Program-made: the position numbers and the translations under genes | The notes under the pieces: generated by a model | Database searches by the model: none | Told to the model about the DNA's origin: nothing | The model's input: the letters and a program-made list of their open reading frames with translations, nothing else | Shown: positions 1 through 8,868 of the stretch, piece after piece | How the letters are laid out: the number at the start of each line of letters is the position of its first letter | Position numbering within the stretch: position 1 is the first letter of the stretch | From: Alistipes sp. An66 | GTDB taxonomy: Bacteria > Bacteroidota > Bacteroidia > Bacteroidales > Rikenellaceae | Length of the DNA: 62,672 nucleotides | Direction: 5' to 3' | Assembly: GCF_002161445.1 (NCBI RefSeq) | Contig: NZ_NFHT01000017.1 | Coordinates: forward strand, 1-62,672

Positions 1-10
1 TCGGTATAGA

Positions 11-19
11 GGGGGGGGG
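11..19. repeat. G9 homopolymer tract
   Basis: Nine consecutive G residues at the window edge. Three more runs of exactly nine G occur in the window (5907-5915, 34855-34863, 35803-35811). No gene can be assigned here because the upstream context is cut off. Confidence 0.9.
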
Positions 20-59
20 CAGCAGGTCGGGAACAGCAACAAAAGGCAGGAACGACGGG

Positions 60-345
60 CAGAGACAACGGGCGGCGGGCAGGCAGACGGCGGGCAGACG
101 GCGGGCAGACGGTGGGCAGGCAAGGCGGGCAGGCAGACGGCGGGCAGACGGCGGGCAGACGGCAGGCAGACGGTGGGCAGGCAAGGCGGGCAGGCAAGGC
201 GGCAGGCAGACGGCGGACAACGGGCGGTGGGCAGGCAAGGCGGCAGGCAGACGGCGGGCAGAGGCAACGGGCGGCGGCAACGGGCGGCGGCAACGGGCGG
301 CGGCAACAGGAACGGAGGGAAAACGGCAGGCAGAGACGGCAGGGC
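60..345. repeat. GC-rich minisatellite, intergenic
   Basis: Degenerate tandem array built from short units related to GGGCAGACGGC and GGGCAGGCAAGGC. It ends in three copies of a 13-bp unit (CAACGGGCGGCGG). Open frames through it encode only Gly/Arg/Gln-rich low complexity, so it is treated as non-coding. It lies upstream of the AraC regulator. No spacer/repeat alternation is present, so it is not a CRISPR array. Confidence 0.8.
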
Positions 346-452
346 GGCAGAAAATCGGATTTCGGAAAACCGGGATTTTTTCGTATATTTACAGAATAGA
401 GAAGAATATAGAACGCGGCTCGGCTCCGCCAAACCTGAAAACTTCGTTTTCG

Positions 453-484
453 TTTGCCTTTGCACCCGCCTTTCCCTATATTTC
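453..484 (+). promoter_or_regulatory. Bacteroidota-type promoter for the AraC gene
   Basis: TTTG at 453-456 and TATATTTC at 477-484 (consensus TAnnTTTG) are separated by 20 bp. The predicted transcription start leaves a short leader before ATG 505. The promoter overlaps the TTG at 454, which argues against that upstream start codon. Confidence 0.6.
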
Positions 485-504
485 AGCAACCCAAAACCGA
501 ACCT

Positions 505-1386
505 ATGGCCAAAAACATCCTCAACGAACTCTCGCCACTCTCGGACCGCGACTGCTTCTACATCGTCGAACGCCACAAAACCGAATTCACCTACCCCCTG
601 CACCAACACCGCGAATTCGAACTGAACTTCATCGAAAACGGCGCCGGAGTCAAACGGATTGTCGGAGACTCCGTCGAAACGATCGGCGATTACGACCTGG
701 TGCTCGTCGGCGGAGAGAATCTCGCCCATGTCTGGGAACAGGGATCCTGTCAATCGAAACTCATCCGCGAAATCACCATCCAGTTCGCCCCCGACACCCT
801 CCCCGAATCGCTCCTCGCAAAAAACCAGTTCGCGTCCATCCAGAAAATGTTCCTCCGTGCACAGAACGGACTCGCTTTCCCGCTTCACACCATCATCCGG
901 GTCTACTCGCTCATCGACACCCTCTCGGCCCAGCAGCAGGGATTCCGGCAGGTCCTGCAAATTCTGGAAATCCTCTACGAACTCTCCCTCTCGCAGGAGG
1001 CCTACACCCTGTCCAGCAGTGCCTTCGCTCAAATAACCCCCACCACCGACTCCCGCCGTATCGCCCGCGTCGAAGAGTACATCCGGACCCACTTCGAGGA
1101 GGATATCCGCCTCGCCACACTGGCCGAGATCGCCGGAATGACACCAACGGCTTTCAGCCGCTTTTTCAGCGTGCGGGCCGGACGCAGCCTCACGGACTAT
1201 ATCATCGACATCCGGCTCGGCATCGCAGCCCGGCAGCTCATCGACTCAACGAAGACCGTGGCCGAAATCAGCTTCGAATGCGGATTCAACTCGCTGGCGA
1301 ACTTCAACCGCATCTTCAAAAAGAAAAAGGGCGTAACCCCCTCGGAGTTCCGGGAAATGTACCGGAAAAAGAAAATCATCTGTTAA
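505..1386 (+). CDS. AraC-family transcriptional regulator of the mannan locus
   Basis: A 293-residue cytoplasmic DNA-binding regulator. The N-terminal half reads as a cupin-type sensing domain (PLHQHREFELNFI, then GDYDLVLVGG). The last ~100 residues form the double helix-turn-helix of the AraC family, with the typical second-helix segment AEISFECGFNSLANFNRIFKKK and the ending GVTPSEFR. ATG 505 is preferred over TTG 454 because the promoter boxes cover 454. It lies directly upstream of and codirectional with the mannan genes, so it probably controls them. An inverted repeat and promoter lie in the 449-bp gap that follows. The inducing ligand is unknown; a manno-oligosaccharide is an inference from context. 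Confidence 0.88.
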   Translation: MAKNILNELSPLSDRDCFYIVERHKTEFTYPLHQHREFELNFIENGAGVKRIVGDSVETIGDYDLVLVGGENLAHVWEQGSCQSKLIREITIQFAPDTLPESLLAKNQFASIQKMFLRAQNGLAFPLHTIIRVYSLIDTLSAQQQGFRQVLQILEILYELSLSQEAYTLSSSAFAQITPTTDSRRIARVEEYIRTHFEEDIRLATLAEIAGMTPTAFSRFFSVRAGRSLTDYIIDIRLGIAARQLIDSTKTVAEISFECGFNSLANFNRIFKKKKGVTPSEFREMYRKKKIIC

Positions 1387-1430
1387 AATAAGATCAGATT
1401 CGGATAAATCAAGCATTATTTTTCCATTCG

Positions 1431-1460
1431 AAGCTCTGTTTTGACCGCCTTACAGAGCTT
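1431..1460 (+). terminator. Possible terminator hairpin after araC gene
   Basis: A perfect 9-bp stem, AAGCTCTGT (1431-1439) with ACAGAGCTT (1452-1460), and a 12-nt loop, 45 bases after the stop codon. It is followed by TGTT rather than a full T-tract, so termination may be weak. Confidence 0.4.
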
Positions 1461-1743
1461 TGTTCCCGCTTCGCAAGGCCGTTTCCGATGACTCCGGGAC
1501 CGGAGATCATCTGACGACACATCCGACAGCAGCGCCGCGCCAACACCCATACACGCACCCGGATTACACAAAAAACAAACACAACCGCCCCAAAACCAGC
1601 TCTGCCGGAGCTTCCGCACGGATTTCGCTGTCAATACCCGACATATCGCCCGCGGAACGGCGTCCGACAGACTCAATACCGAACGTGTAGTTTGCGCCAT
1701 GCCGGCAGGAGAAAGAAGCGCCCCGGGGAACTTTTTTGCGCAC

Positions 1744-1763
1744 ATGTTATCAAAGTATAACAT
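1744..1763. promoter_or_regulatory. Palindromic candidate operator of the mannan operon
   Basis: ATGTTAT (1744-1750), six bases, ATAACAT (1757-1763): a perfect 7-bp inverted repeat, AT-rich in a GC-rich context, about 40 bp upstream of the -7 box at 1803. Position and symmetry suit a regulator site; which protein binds is unknown. The rest of the 1387-1835 gap shows no gene. Confidence 0.4.
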
Positions 1764-1802
1764 TCTGACAACATAATATCATTTTAACACACGCAAAGTT
1801 CC

Positions 1803-1810
1803 TATCTTTG
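1803..1810 (+). promoter_or_regulatory. -7 promoter element of the mannan operon
   Basis: TATCTTTG matches TAnnTTTG and lies 25 bp before the GH5 start codon. No clear TTTG box is found 19-21 bp upstream, which would suit an activator-dependent promoter. Confidence 0.6.
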
Positions 1811-1835
1811 CAGTGACCTAAAACCCGTAAGACCA

Positions 1836-3116
1836 ATGAAACTGTTACCCGCACTCCTCCTGTTGGGAGCCCTGCTCGTCGGCGGCTGCTCGTCCGCACC
1901 CGAAACCGACCCGTTCGTCCGTGTCGAAAACGGACAATTCATCCTCGACGGAAAACCCTATTACTTCATCGGTACGAACTTCTGGTACGGCCCGATCCTC
2001 GGCACGCCGGGCAGGGACGGCGACCGCGAACGGCTCGCCCGCGAACTCGACGCGCTGGCCGACTGCGGCATCACGAACCTGCGCGTGCTGGTCGGCGCCG
2101 ACGGCGGAACGGGCGTCACCTCCAAAATCGAACCCACGCTCCAATACGCCCCCGGAAAATACAACGACGACCTGCTCGACGGACTCGACTTCTTCCTGTG
2201 GGAGCTCGGCAAACGCGGCATGAAAGCCGTCCTCTATCTGAACAACTCCTGGGAGTGGTCGGGCGGATACTCCCAATACCTCGCCTGGTGCGGCGCCGGA
2301 GAGATCCCAATCCCCGCCGTGGCCGGATACCGCGCCTACACGGAGTATGTCGGCAGGTTCATCCCCGACACAAAGGCCCGGAAACTCTTCGCCGATCACG
2401 TGCGCTTCATCGTCGGACGCACGAACCGATACTCCGGACTGAAATATGCCGACGATCCCGCCATCTTCTCCTGGCAGATCGGAAACGAACCCCGCCCCTT
2501 CGGCCAGGAGAACAAGGAGGCTTTCGCACAATGGATCGGGGAGACCGCCCGGCTGATCCGATCCCTGGACCCGAATCACATGATCTCAACCGGTTCGGAA
2601 GGACTCTACGGATGTGAAAGCGACGCCGAACTCACCGAACGCATCCACGCATTCCCGGAGATCGCCTACGTCAATCTCCACATCTGGCCCTACAACTGGC
2701 AGTGGATCCCGCGCGACAACCCCGCCGCCGGCCTCGACAACGCACTGGACGAAACCGACAAATACATCGCCCCGCATCTCGACCTGGCCGAACGCCTGCG
2801 CAAACCCGTCGTGATCGAAGAGTTCGGCTTCCCGCGCGACAGCGTCCACTTCGAACGCGGCACCCCCACAACGGCCCGCGACGCCTATTACGCCAGCCTG
2901 CTCGAACGCATCGTCGACTCGAAAAACCGGCAGGGCGTGCTGGCCGGCTGCAACTTCTGGGGTTGGGGCGGCGAAGCCCGGCCCGCACACGTCTACTGGC
3001 AACGCGGCGACGACTACTGCGGAGACCCCGCACAGGAGCAACAGGGACTGAACTCCGTCTTCGACGACGACCCCACGATCGCAATCATCCGTGATGCAAA
3101 CGCCCGCCTGAAATAG
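1836..3116 (+). CDS. GH5 endo-beta-1,4-mannanase lipoprotein (GH5_7-like)
   Basis: A 426-residue secreted glycoside hydrolase predicted to cut the beta-1,4-mannan backbone. A lipoprotein signal peptide ends in LVGGC (Cys18), suggesting attachment to the outer membrane. The barrel carries SWQIGNEPRP with the acid/base Glu at about 218, and VVIEEFGFPRD with the nucleophile Glu at 328/329, as in mannanases of clan GH-A. It is the first gene after the promoter at 1803 and lies 23 bp before the GH27 gene. The mannanase assignment is supported by the neighbouring GH26, GH27 and GH130 genes; GH5 subfamily 7 is inferred from the motifs. Confidence 0.87.
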   Translation: MKLLPALLLLGALLVGGCSSAPETDPFVRVENGQFILDGKPYYFIGTNFWYGPILGTPGRDGDRERLARELDALADCGITNLRVLVGADGGTGVTSKIEPTLQYAPGKYNDDLLDGLDFFLWELGKRGMKAVLYLNNSWEWSGGYSQYLAWCGAGEIPIPAVAGYRAYTEYVGRFIPDTKARKLFADHVRFIVGRTNRYSGLKYADDPAIFSWQIGNEPRPFGQENKEAFAQWIGETARLIRSLDPNHMISTGSEGLYGCESDAELTERIHAFPEIAYVNLHIWPYNWQWIPRDNPAAGLDNALDETDKYIAPHLDLAERLRKPVVIEEFGFPRDSVHFERGTPTTARDAYYASLLERIVDSKNRQGVLAGCNFWGWGGEARPAHVYWQRGDDYCGDPAQEQQGLNSVFDDDPTIAIIRDANARLK

Positions 3117-3139
3117 GATTCATCTCAAATTCCGAACAT

Positions 3140-4372
3140 ATGAAAAAACTCCTCCTTCTCGGCACATGCGTGTGCCTTTGGACCGTCGTGTCCGCCCAGA
3201 AATGGGAGGGTGTGGCCGACACCCCGCCCATGGGCTGGAACTCCTGGAACAAATTCGCCTGCGACATCAACGAGGAACTCATCCGCGAAATCGCCGACGC
3301 CATGGTCGACTCGGGACTGGCCGACGCCGGGTATCTCTACATCAACCTCGACGACTGCTGGCACGCCCCCGAACGCGACGCCGACGGATTCCCGCAGTGC
3401 GACACCACCCGCTTCCCCAGCGGCATGAAGGCCCTGGCCGATTACGTACATGCCAAAGGGTTGAAAATCGGCATCTACTCCGACGCCGGACGAAAAACCT
3501 GCGGAGGCCGCTTCGGCAGCTTCGGACACGAGTATCAGGATGCCCTGCAATATGCCCGCTGGGGCTTCGACTACCTGAAATACGACTGGTGCGAGAGCGA
3601 CAACATCAACCCCGTAGGGGCCTACACGCTCATGCGCGACGCCCTGCGCGCCGCCGGACGCCCGATCCTCTTCTCGATGTGCGAGTGGGGCGACAACAAA
3701 CCCTGGGAGTGGGCCGCCGACGTCGGACACATGTGGCGCACGACGGGCGACATCGGACTGTCGTTCTCCGAACAGATCGTACACGGCACCTGGGAGCAGA
3801 ACTCCGTGCTGCGCTGCCTCGATCTGAACGCCCCGCTGCGCAAATATGCCGGTCCGGGCCATTGGAACGACCCCGACATGCTCGAAGTCGGAAACGGCCT
3901 GACCGAAAACCAGGACCGCGCCCACTTCACACTCTGGTGCATGATGGCCGCACCGCTCATCCTCGGCAACGACATCCGCCAGATGAGCGACCAGACGGCC
4001 GCCATCGTGACCGATCCCGACGTGATCGCCATCGACCAGGATCCGCTCGGCGTACAGGGTCTGCGCCACTCCACGGATCAGGGACTCGAAATCTGGTTCA
4101 AGCCGCTGATCAACGGCGACTGGGCCTTCTGTCTCTTCAATCGCACGAAAACCCCGCGCGAATACACCATCGACTGGCAGCGGTTCAACTTCACCGACGA
4201 CGAGGTATCGGGACGCTCGACCTCGTTCGACACGATCGTCTATGACGTGCGCGACCTGTGGTACGGCGGCAAGAGCTTCCGCACCGACCGCAAGCACGAA
4301 GTGACCGTCCCGGCCGAGGATGTCGTCCTCTACCGGCTGACCCCCTCCGCAAAACAACCCCGACGCAAATGA
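3140..4372 (+). CDS. GH27 alpha-galactosidase
   Basis: A 410-residue retaining alpha-galactosidase that would remove alpha-1,6-galactose branches from galactomannan. A signal peptide is visible (MKKLLLLGTC to VVSAQ, no lipobox), so it is probably periplasmic. Family signatures: TPPMGWNSWN near residue 29, nucleophile Asp149 in FDYLKYDWC, acid/base Asp204 in WRTTGDI, and LILGNDIR in the C-terminal half. A beta-sandwich domain ends the protein. Its stop codon overlaps the next start in an ATGA, implying translational coupling with the esterase. Confidence 0.92.
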   Translation: MKKLLLLGTCVCLWTVVSAQKWEGVADTPPMGWNSWNKFACDINEELIREIADAMVDSGLADAGYLYINLDDCWHAPERDADGFPQCDTTRFPSGMKALADYVHAKGLKIGIYSDAGRKTCGGRFGSFGHEYQDALQYARWGFDYLKYDWCESDNINPVGAYTLMRDALRAAGRPILFSMCEWGDNKPWEWAADVGHMWRTTGDIGLSFSEQIVHGTWEQNSVLRCLDLNAPLRKYAGPGHWNDPDMLEVGNGLTENQDRAHFTLWCMMAAPLILGNDIRQMSDQTAAIVTDPDVIAIDQDPLGVQGLRHSTDQGLEIWFKPLINGDWAFCLFNRTKTPREYTIDWQRFNFTDDEVSGRSTSFDTIVYDVRDLWYGGKSFRTDRKHEVTVPAEDVVLYRLTPSAKQPRRK

Positions 4373-5640
4373 GACCGTTCCGTCTGTTCCTGCTCACGAC
4401 GCTGCTTGTCCCCGCCCTGCTCCGGGCCGAAGGGGTCACGGTGCGCGTCTGCGAAGGCTCCTGCCGGGTCTTCCTCTCTCCGGAGCGCCCCGCCCTGCGG
4501 GCCGTCGTCTCCGCGGAGGAGCCGGCTGCCGGGGTGCTGCGCTTCGACATCCGGACCGATGCCGGAGAGCCCGTCTGCGTCTTCGAGCAGCCCTATACGC
4601 TCGGAGGCGGCGACTCCGTCCGGCTCGGGTTCGAATTCCAAGCCGCACCGGGGTTCTACCGCGCATCGCTCCGGGACGGGGAGCGGGAAGCCGCCGCGTT
4701 CACCTTCGGGTGCGACCCCGAACGGATCGAATCCCCCGTGGACGCACAGCCCGACTTCGATGAGTTCTGGGCCCGGGCCCGCGCCGAACTCGATGCCGTG
4801 GCCCCGCGCTACCGGCTGCATCCCGACCGGGAACGCTCCACGGAGAAACGCCGCATCTACCTCGTGGAGATGCGGTCGCTGGGCGGCGAGACCATCCGCG
4901 GCTACTACGCCGAACCGGTCGCTCCCGGGAAATACCCCGCCGTCGTCACCTTCATGGGATACGGTTCCGACGCCTGGTGCCCCGATGCCGACGCCGCACC
5001 GGAGCGGGTCGAATTCGTCCTCTCGCACCGCGGGCAGGGTCTCAACAAGCCCGAAAACCGCTACGGAGACTGGGTGGTCAGCGGGCTGGAATCCCCCGAG
5101 ACCTACTACTACCGCGGCGCCTTCATGGATGCCGTGCGGGCCATCGACTTCGTGGCCTCGCGCCCCAAGGTCGACACACGGCTGATCTTCGCCGAAGGCG
5201 GCTCGCAGGGCGGCGCCCTGACGCTCGCCGCCTGCGCCCTCGACGACCGCATCGCCGCCGCGGCCCCCTACGTCCCCTTCCTGAACGACTTCCCCGATTA
5301 CCTCGACATCGCACCCTGGCCCGCCTCGGCCCTGTTCCCCGCAGCAGAACGGCTCGGAATCGACCGGGAGGAGCTGTTGAGAAGGCTCTCCTACTTCGAC
5401 ATCAAGAACCTCGCCGGCCGGGTCCGCTGTCCCATTCTGATGGGATTCGGATTGCAGGACACCGTCTGCCCGCCGCACACCAACTTCGCAGGCTACAACC
5501 AGCTGCGTGTCCCGAAGGAATGGAAGGTCTACACCCGCCGCGGACACGATCTCCACAACGAAAGCGATTGGTTCGTCTCCCGCGACCGGTTCTTCCGCGA
5601 ACACGAACAATCAATCCGACAAACTCAACATATCAACTAA
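4369..5640 (+). CDS. CE7-type acetyl esterase, probably acetyl-mannan esterase
   Basis: A 423-residue secreted alpha/beta hydrolase of the acetyl-xylan esterase/cephalosporin-C deacetylase family. ATG 4369 is chosen because it overlaps the GH27 stop (ATGA) and begins a signal peptide (MRPFRLFLLT). An N-terminal beta domain (to ~120) is followed by the hydrolase fold, with RGQG near 221, nucleophile Ser279 in GGSQGG, Asp364 in LQDTVCPP and His393 in RRGHD. This is a complete triad. In a mannan locus its likely role is to deacetylate O-acetylated glucomannan before mannanase attack; the exact substrate is an inference. Confidence 0.85.
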   Translation: MRPFRLFLLTTLLVPALLRAEGVTVRVCEGSCRVFLSPERPALRAVVSAEEPAAGVLRFDIRTDAGEPVCVFEQPYTLGGGDSVRLGFEFQAAPGFYRASLRDGEREAAAFTFGCDPERIESPVDAQPDFDEFWARARAELDAVAPRYRLHPDRERSTEKRRIYLVEMRSLGGETIRGYYAEPVAPGKYPAVVTFMGYGSDAWCPDADAAPERVEFVLSHRGQGLNKPENRYGDWVVSGLESPETYYYRGAFMDAVRAIDFVASRPKVDTRLIFAEGGSQGGALTLAACALDDRIAAAAPYVPFLNDFPDYLDIAPWPASALFPAAERLGIDREELLRRLSYFDIKNLAGRVRCPILMGFGLQDTVCPPHTNFAGYNQLRVPKEWKVYTRRGHDLHNESDWFVSRDRFFREHEQSIRQTQHIN

Positions 5641-5652
5641 AAAAGAACCTCT

Positions 5653-8600
5653 ATGAAGAAGTTATTGCTGCTCTTCACGGCGCTGGCTTGCAGCGTCGGG
5701 CTCATGGCCCAGGGTCTGCGCGTCTCCGGAACCGTCTCCGGCCCCGACGGACAACCCCTCCCGGGCGTGAGCGTCGTGGAAAAAGGAACGACCAACGGCG
5801 TTTCGAGCGATGTCAACGGACATTACACCCTCGAACTCAAAGGTGCGGACCCCACCCTGGTCTTCTCTTTCATCGGTTTCGCCACCCAGGAGATCACCGT
5901 CCCCAAGGGGGGGGGTCGCACGCAGTTCGACGTCCGGCTCGCCGAAGACTCCCAGCTCATGGACGAAGTGGTCGTCGTGGGATACGGCACGATGAAAAAA
6001 TCCGACGTGACGGGATCCGTGGCCTCCGTCTCGGCCGACAAACTCAAAACCTCGGTCATCACGAACGCCGACCAGATGCTCCAGGGACATGTCGCCGGCG
6101 TACAGGTCACACAGAACTCCGGCGCCCCGGGCGGAGCCTCGTCGATCCGCATCCGCGGAGCCTCGTCGATCACCTCCTCCAACGAACCCCTCTACGTCAT
6201 CGACGGAATCCCCTTCTCCGGTGACGGTACCGAAATCGGCGGCTTCTCGTGGGCCGGCGGTACGGGCGGACAGACCAAGGTCAACCCGCTGTCGACCATC
6301 TCCCCGCAGGACATCGTCTCGATGGACGTCCTCAAGGATGCCTCCGCAACGGCCATCTACGGAGCCGCAGGTGCAAACGGCGTCGTTATCATCAACACGC
6401 GCCGCGGACAGAAGGGCGCCGTACAGATCAACTACGACGGATATGTCGCCTGGCAAACGCTCGCCCGAAAGATCGACATGATGAACCTCCGCGAGTATGC
6501 CCAATATCAGAACGATCTCCATGAACTGTATCCTTCGGTCGAAATCGACGAGGCGTTCCTCGATCCCTCGCTCCTGGGTGAAGGAACCGACTGGCAGGAT
6601 GCCATCACCCGTACGGCCCTCACGCACTCCCACGCCGTATCCCTCTCGGGCGGCAGCGACAAGTTCACCTTCGCCGCGTCGGGCGGTTACATGGATCAGG
6701 ACGGTACGATCTACGGCTCGAACTTCAAACGCTACAACGGCCGTTTCAACGGCGACGGAACCATCAACCGCTGGCTCAAGGCCGGAGGCTCGATCTCCTT
6801 CACGCACACCGAAGAGAGCATCACCCGGCAGGACGGCTCCGACGGCGTCATCCTGCAAGCCCTGACCATGCAGCCCTCCGTGGCCGTCTACGACTTCGAC
6901 GGAAACTTCGCAGGCCCCGCCTCGATCTACGGATCGTCGGGATACAACCCCCTGTGGCAGGCCAACATGCAGACCAACGAACTCGACCGCAACCGGAGCA
7001 TGGGTAACTTCTACCTGCAAGTCGACCCGCTCAAAGTCCTCAACATCCGCACCGAATTCGGATACGACCTCTCGGACAACAAGAACAAGAGCTTCATCCC
7101 GACCTACGACTTCGGTAACGGCATCGCCAACAGCATGAACATGATGATGCAGCGCGAAGACCACTCCGTGTTCTGGATCTGGAAGACCTACGCCACCTGG
7201 AACCAGACCTTCGCACAAAAGCACAACATCTCGCTCATGGGCGGCTTCGAGGCCCAGAAAAGCACATGGGAGGGAATCTCGCTCATCAAGAAGAACTTCT
7301 CGAACGACGACATCCACGTGATGACCCAGGACGGCGAGTTCGACAACAACTCCGGGTGGAAGGACGCCACGACGAAGGCTTCGGTATTCGGACGTCTGAA
7401 CTACAACTTCGACGAACGCTATCTGCTCACCTTCACGATGCGCGCCGACGGATCCTCGAAATTCGGACCCAACCACAAGTGGGGCTACTTCCCCTCGGCC
7501 GCCCTCGCCTGGCGTATCTCCAACGAAAAGTTCCTGCGCAACTCCAAGACGCTCTCGAACCTCAAACTCCGCCTCGGATACGGTATGGTCGGAAACGACA
7601 ACATCGGAACCTACAAGTACGGATCGACGATGAAATCGACGATCACCGCCTTCGGCACCGGGTATTTCGTGGCCAACATCTCCAATGCCGACCTCAAATG
7701 GGAGGCCTCCGAGCAGTACAACATCGGTGTCGACCTCGGATTGTGGAACAACCGCCTCTCGCTGACGGTCGACGCCTACCAGAAGGATACGAAGGACCTG
7801 CTCCTGCAAGTCTCCGTACCCTCCTACCTCGGAAACTCCGGAAACTCCGACAAGTCGGGTTGGGAGATCCAGATGCCCTACTCCAACATCGGAAAGGTCC
7901 GCAACCGCGGCGTCGACATCGCGCTGAACGCCATTCCCGTCGAAGCCGGAGACTTCTCCTGGTCGTCGAACCTCAACGTCTCGCTCAACCGCAACGAGGT
8001 GCTGGCCCTGAACGAAGACTCGCAGGTCCTCTACTACGGTGTGGGCACCTATTTCAGCGCAGCCTTCTCCACGGCCTCGATCGTCAAGGTCGGACAGCCC
8101 ATGGGCGTCTTCTACGGATACCTCACCGACGGCTATTTCCAGAACGAACAGGAGGTCCTCGCGGCACCCGTCCAGGTCGAGGACGGCAACAACCCCGGGC
8201 AGAACCTCTTCAACAAAACCTCGGGCGTCTACGTGGGCGACATCCGCTTCAAGGACCTGAATCAGGACGGAGTGATCGACGCCAACGACCAGACCGTAAT
8301 CGGAGACCCCAATCCCGACTTCACCTTCGGTTGGACCAACACATTCACCTATAAGAACTTCGATCTGACGGTCGGCCTCACGGGCGTCTGCGGCGGCGAC
8401 ATCCTCAACATCGCACGCTACCGCACCGAAGCGCTCAACAACCAGTGGGACAACCAGTCGGTGCGCGTGATCGACCGCGCCCGCATCGCCTACGACGCCG
8501 CCGGGAACCCCTATCTGGCCAACCCCTCGACGGCAAAGACGCCCCGCGCCGCCATGAACGACATCAACGGCAACAACCGCATGAGCGACCGCTGGCTCGA

Positions 8601-8850
8601 GGACGGATCCTACCTCCGCATCCAGAACATCACGCTCAGCTACAACCTGCCCCGGAAGTGGATCTCCAAGATCGGACTGCGGAGCATGAAGGTCTACGGA
8701 ACCTTGCAGAACCTCTACACCTGGACCGCATACACGGGATACGACCCCGAAATCGGAGCCTACAACCAGTCGGCCGCCATGCAGAACTACGACATGGGAC
8801 GATACCCGACTCCCCGCATGTACATCCTCGGCATCAACATCGGTTTCTAA
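5653..8850 (+). CDS. SusC-family TonB-dependent outer-membrane receptor (mannan locus)
   Basis: A 1065-residue receptor that imports oligosaccharides with its SusD partner, driven by TonB/ExbBD. Signal peptide, then a carboxypeptidase-regulatory-like domain (about 23-100), a TonB-box region ending EVVVVGYG (about 103-111), a plug domain with KDASATAIYGAAGANGVVII (about 228-247) and a C-terminal beta-barrel ending in NIGF. Length is normal for the family. Odd point: the regulatory-like domain contains a G9 tract (5907-5915) encoding three glycines, so slippage by one base would truncate the protein early. It lies 12 bp after the esterase and 18 bp before susD. Confidence 0.95.
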   Translation: MKKLLLLFTALACSVGLMAQGLRVSGTVSGPDGQPLPGVSVVEKGTTNGVSSDVNGHYTLELKGADPTLVFSFIGFATQEITVPKGGGRTQFDVRLAEDSQLMDEVVVVGYGTMKKSDVTGSVASVSADKLKTSVITNADQMLQGHVAGVQVTQNSGAPGGASSIRIRGASSITSSNEPLYVIDGIPFSGDGTEIGGFSWAGGTGGQTKVNPLSTISPQDIVSMDVLKDASATAIYGAAGANGVVIINTRRGQKGAVQINYDGYVAWQTLARKIDMMNLREYAQYQNDLHELYPSVEIDEAFLDPSLLGEGTDWQDAITRTALTHSHAVSLSGGSDKFTFAASGGYMDQDGTIYGSNFKRYNGRFNGDGTINRWLKAGGSISFTHTEESITRQDGSDGVILQALTMQPSVAVYDFDGNFAGPASIYGSSGYNPLWQANMQTNELDRNRSMGNFYLQVDPLKVLNIRTEFGYDLSDNKNKSFIPTYDFGNGIANSMNMMMQREDHSVFWIWKTYATWNQTFAQKHNISLMGGFEAQKSTWEGISLIKKNFSNDDIHVMTQDGEFDNNSGWKDATTKASVFGRLNYNFDERYLLTFTMRADGSSKFGPNHKWGYFPSAALAWRISNEKFLRNSKTLSNLKLRLGYGMVGNDNIGTYKYGSTMKSTITAFGTGYFVANISNADLKWEASEQYNIGVDLGLWNNRLSLTVDAYQKDTKDLLLQVSVPSYLGNSGNSDKSGWEIQMPYSNIGKVRNRGVDIALNAIPVEAGDFSWSSNLNVSLNRNEVLALNEDSQVLYYGVGTYFSAAFSTASIVKVGQPMGVFYGYLTDGYFQNEQEVLAAPVQVEDGNNPGQNLFNKTSGVYVGDIRFKDLNQDGVIDANDQTVIGDPNPDFTFGWTNTFTYKNFDLTVGLTGVCGGDILNIARYRTEALNNQWDNQSVRVIDRARIAYDAAGNPYLANPSTAKTPRAAMNDINGNNRMSDRWLEDGSYLRIQNITLSYNLPRKWISKIGLRSMKVYGTLQNLYTWTAYTGYDPEIGAYNQSAAMQNYDMGRYPTPRMYILGINIGF
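5907..5915. repeat. G9 tract inside susC
   Basis: Nine G residues encode Gly-Gly-Gly at codons 86-88 of the SusC gene. The frame is open at nine; plus or minus one base would shift it ahead of the plug and barrel. Confidence 0.9.
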
Positions 8851-8868
8851 CGATTAACGGACATCTCG

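Noticed and set aside
112..625. Gly/Arg/Gln-rich ORFs over the first minisatellite
   Set aside because: The repeat unit is not a multiple of three and the translations are low complexity without start context.
1416..1763. ORFs in the gap between the AraC and GH5 genes
   Set aside because: They overlap the hairpin and palindrome, show no family pattern and lack a promoter.
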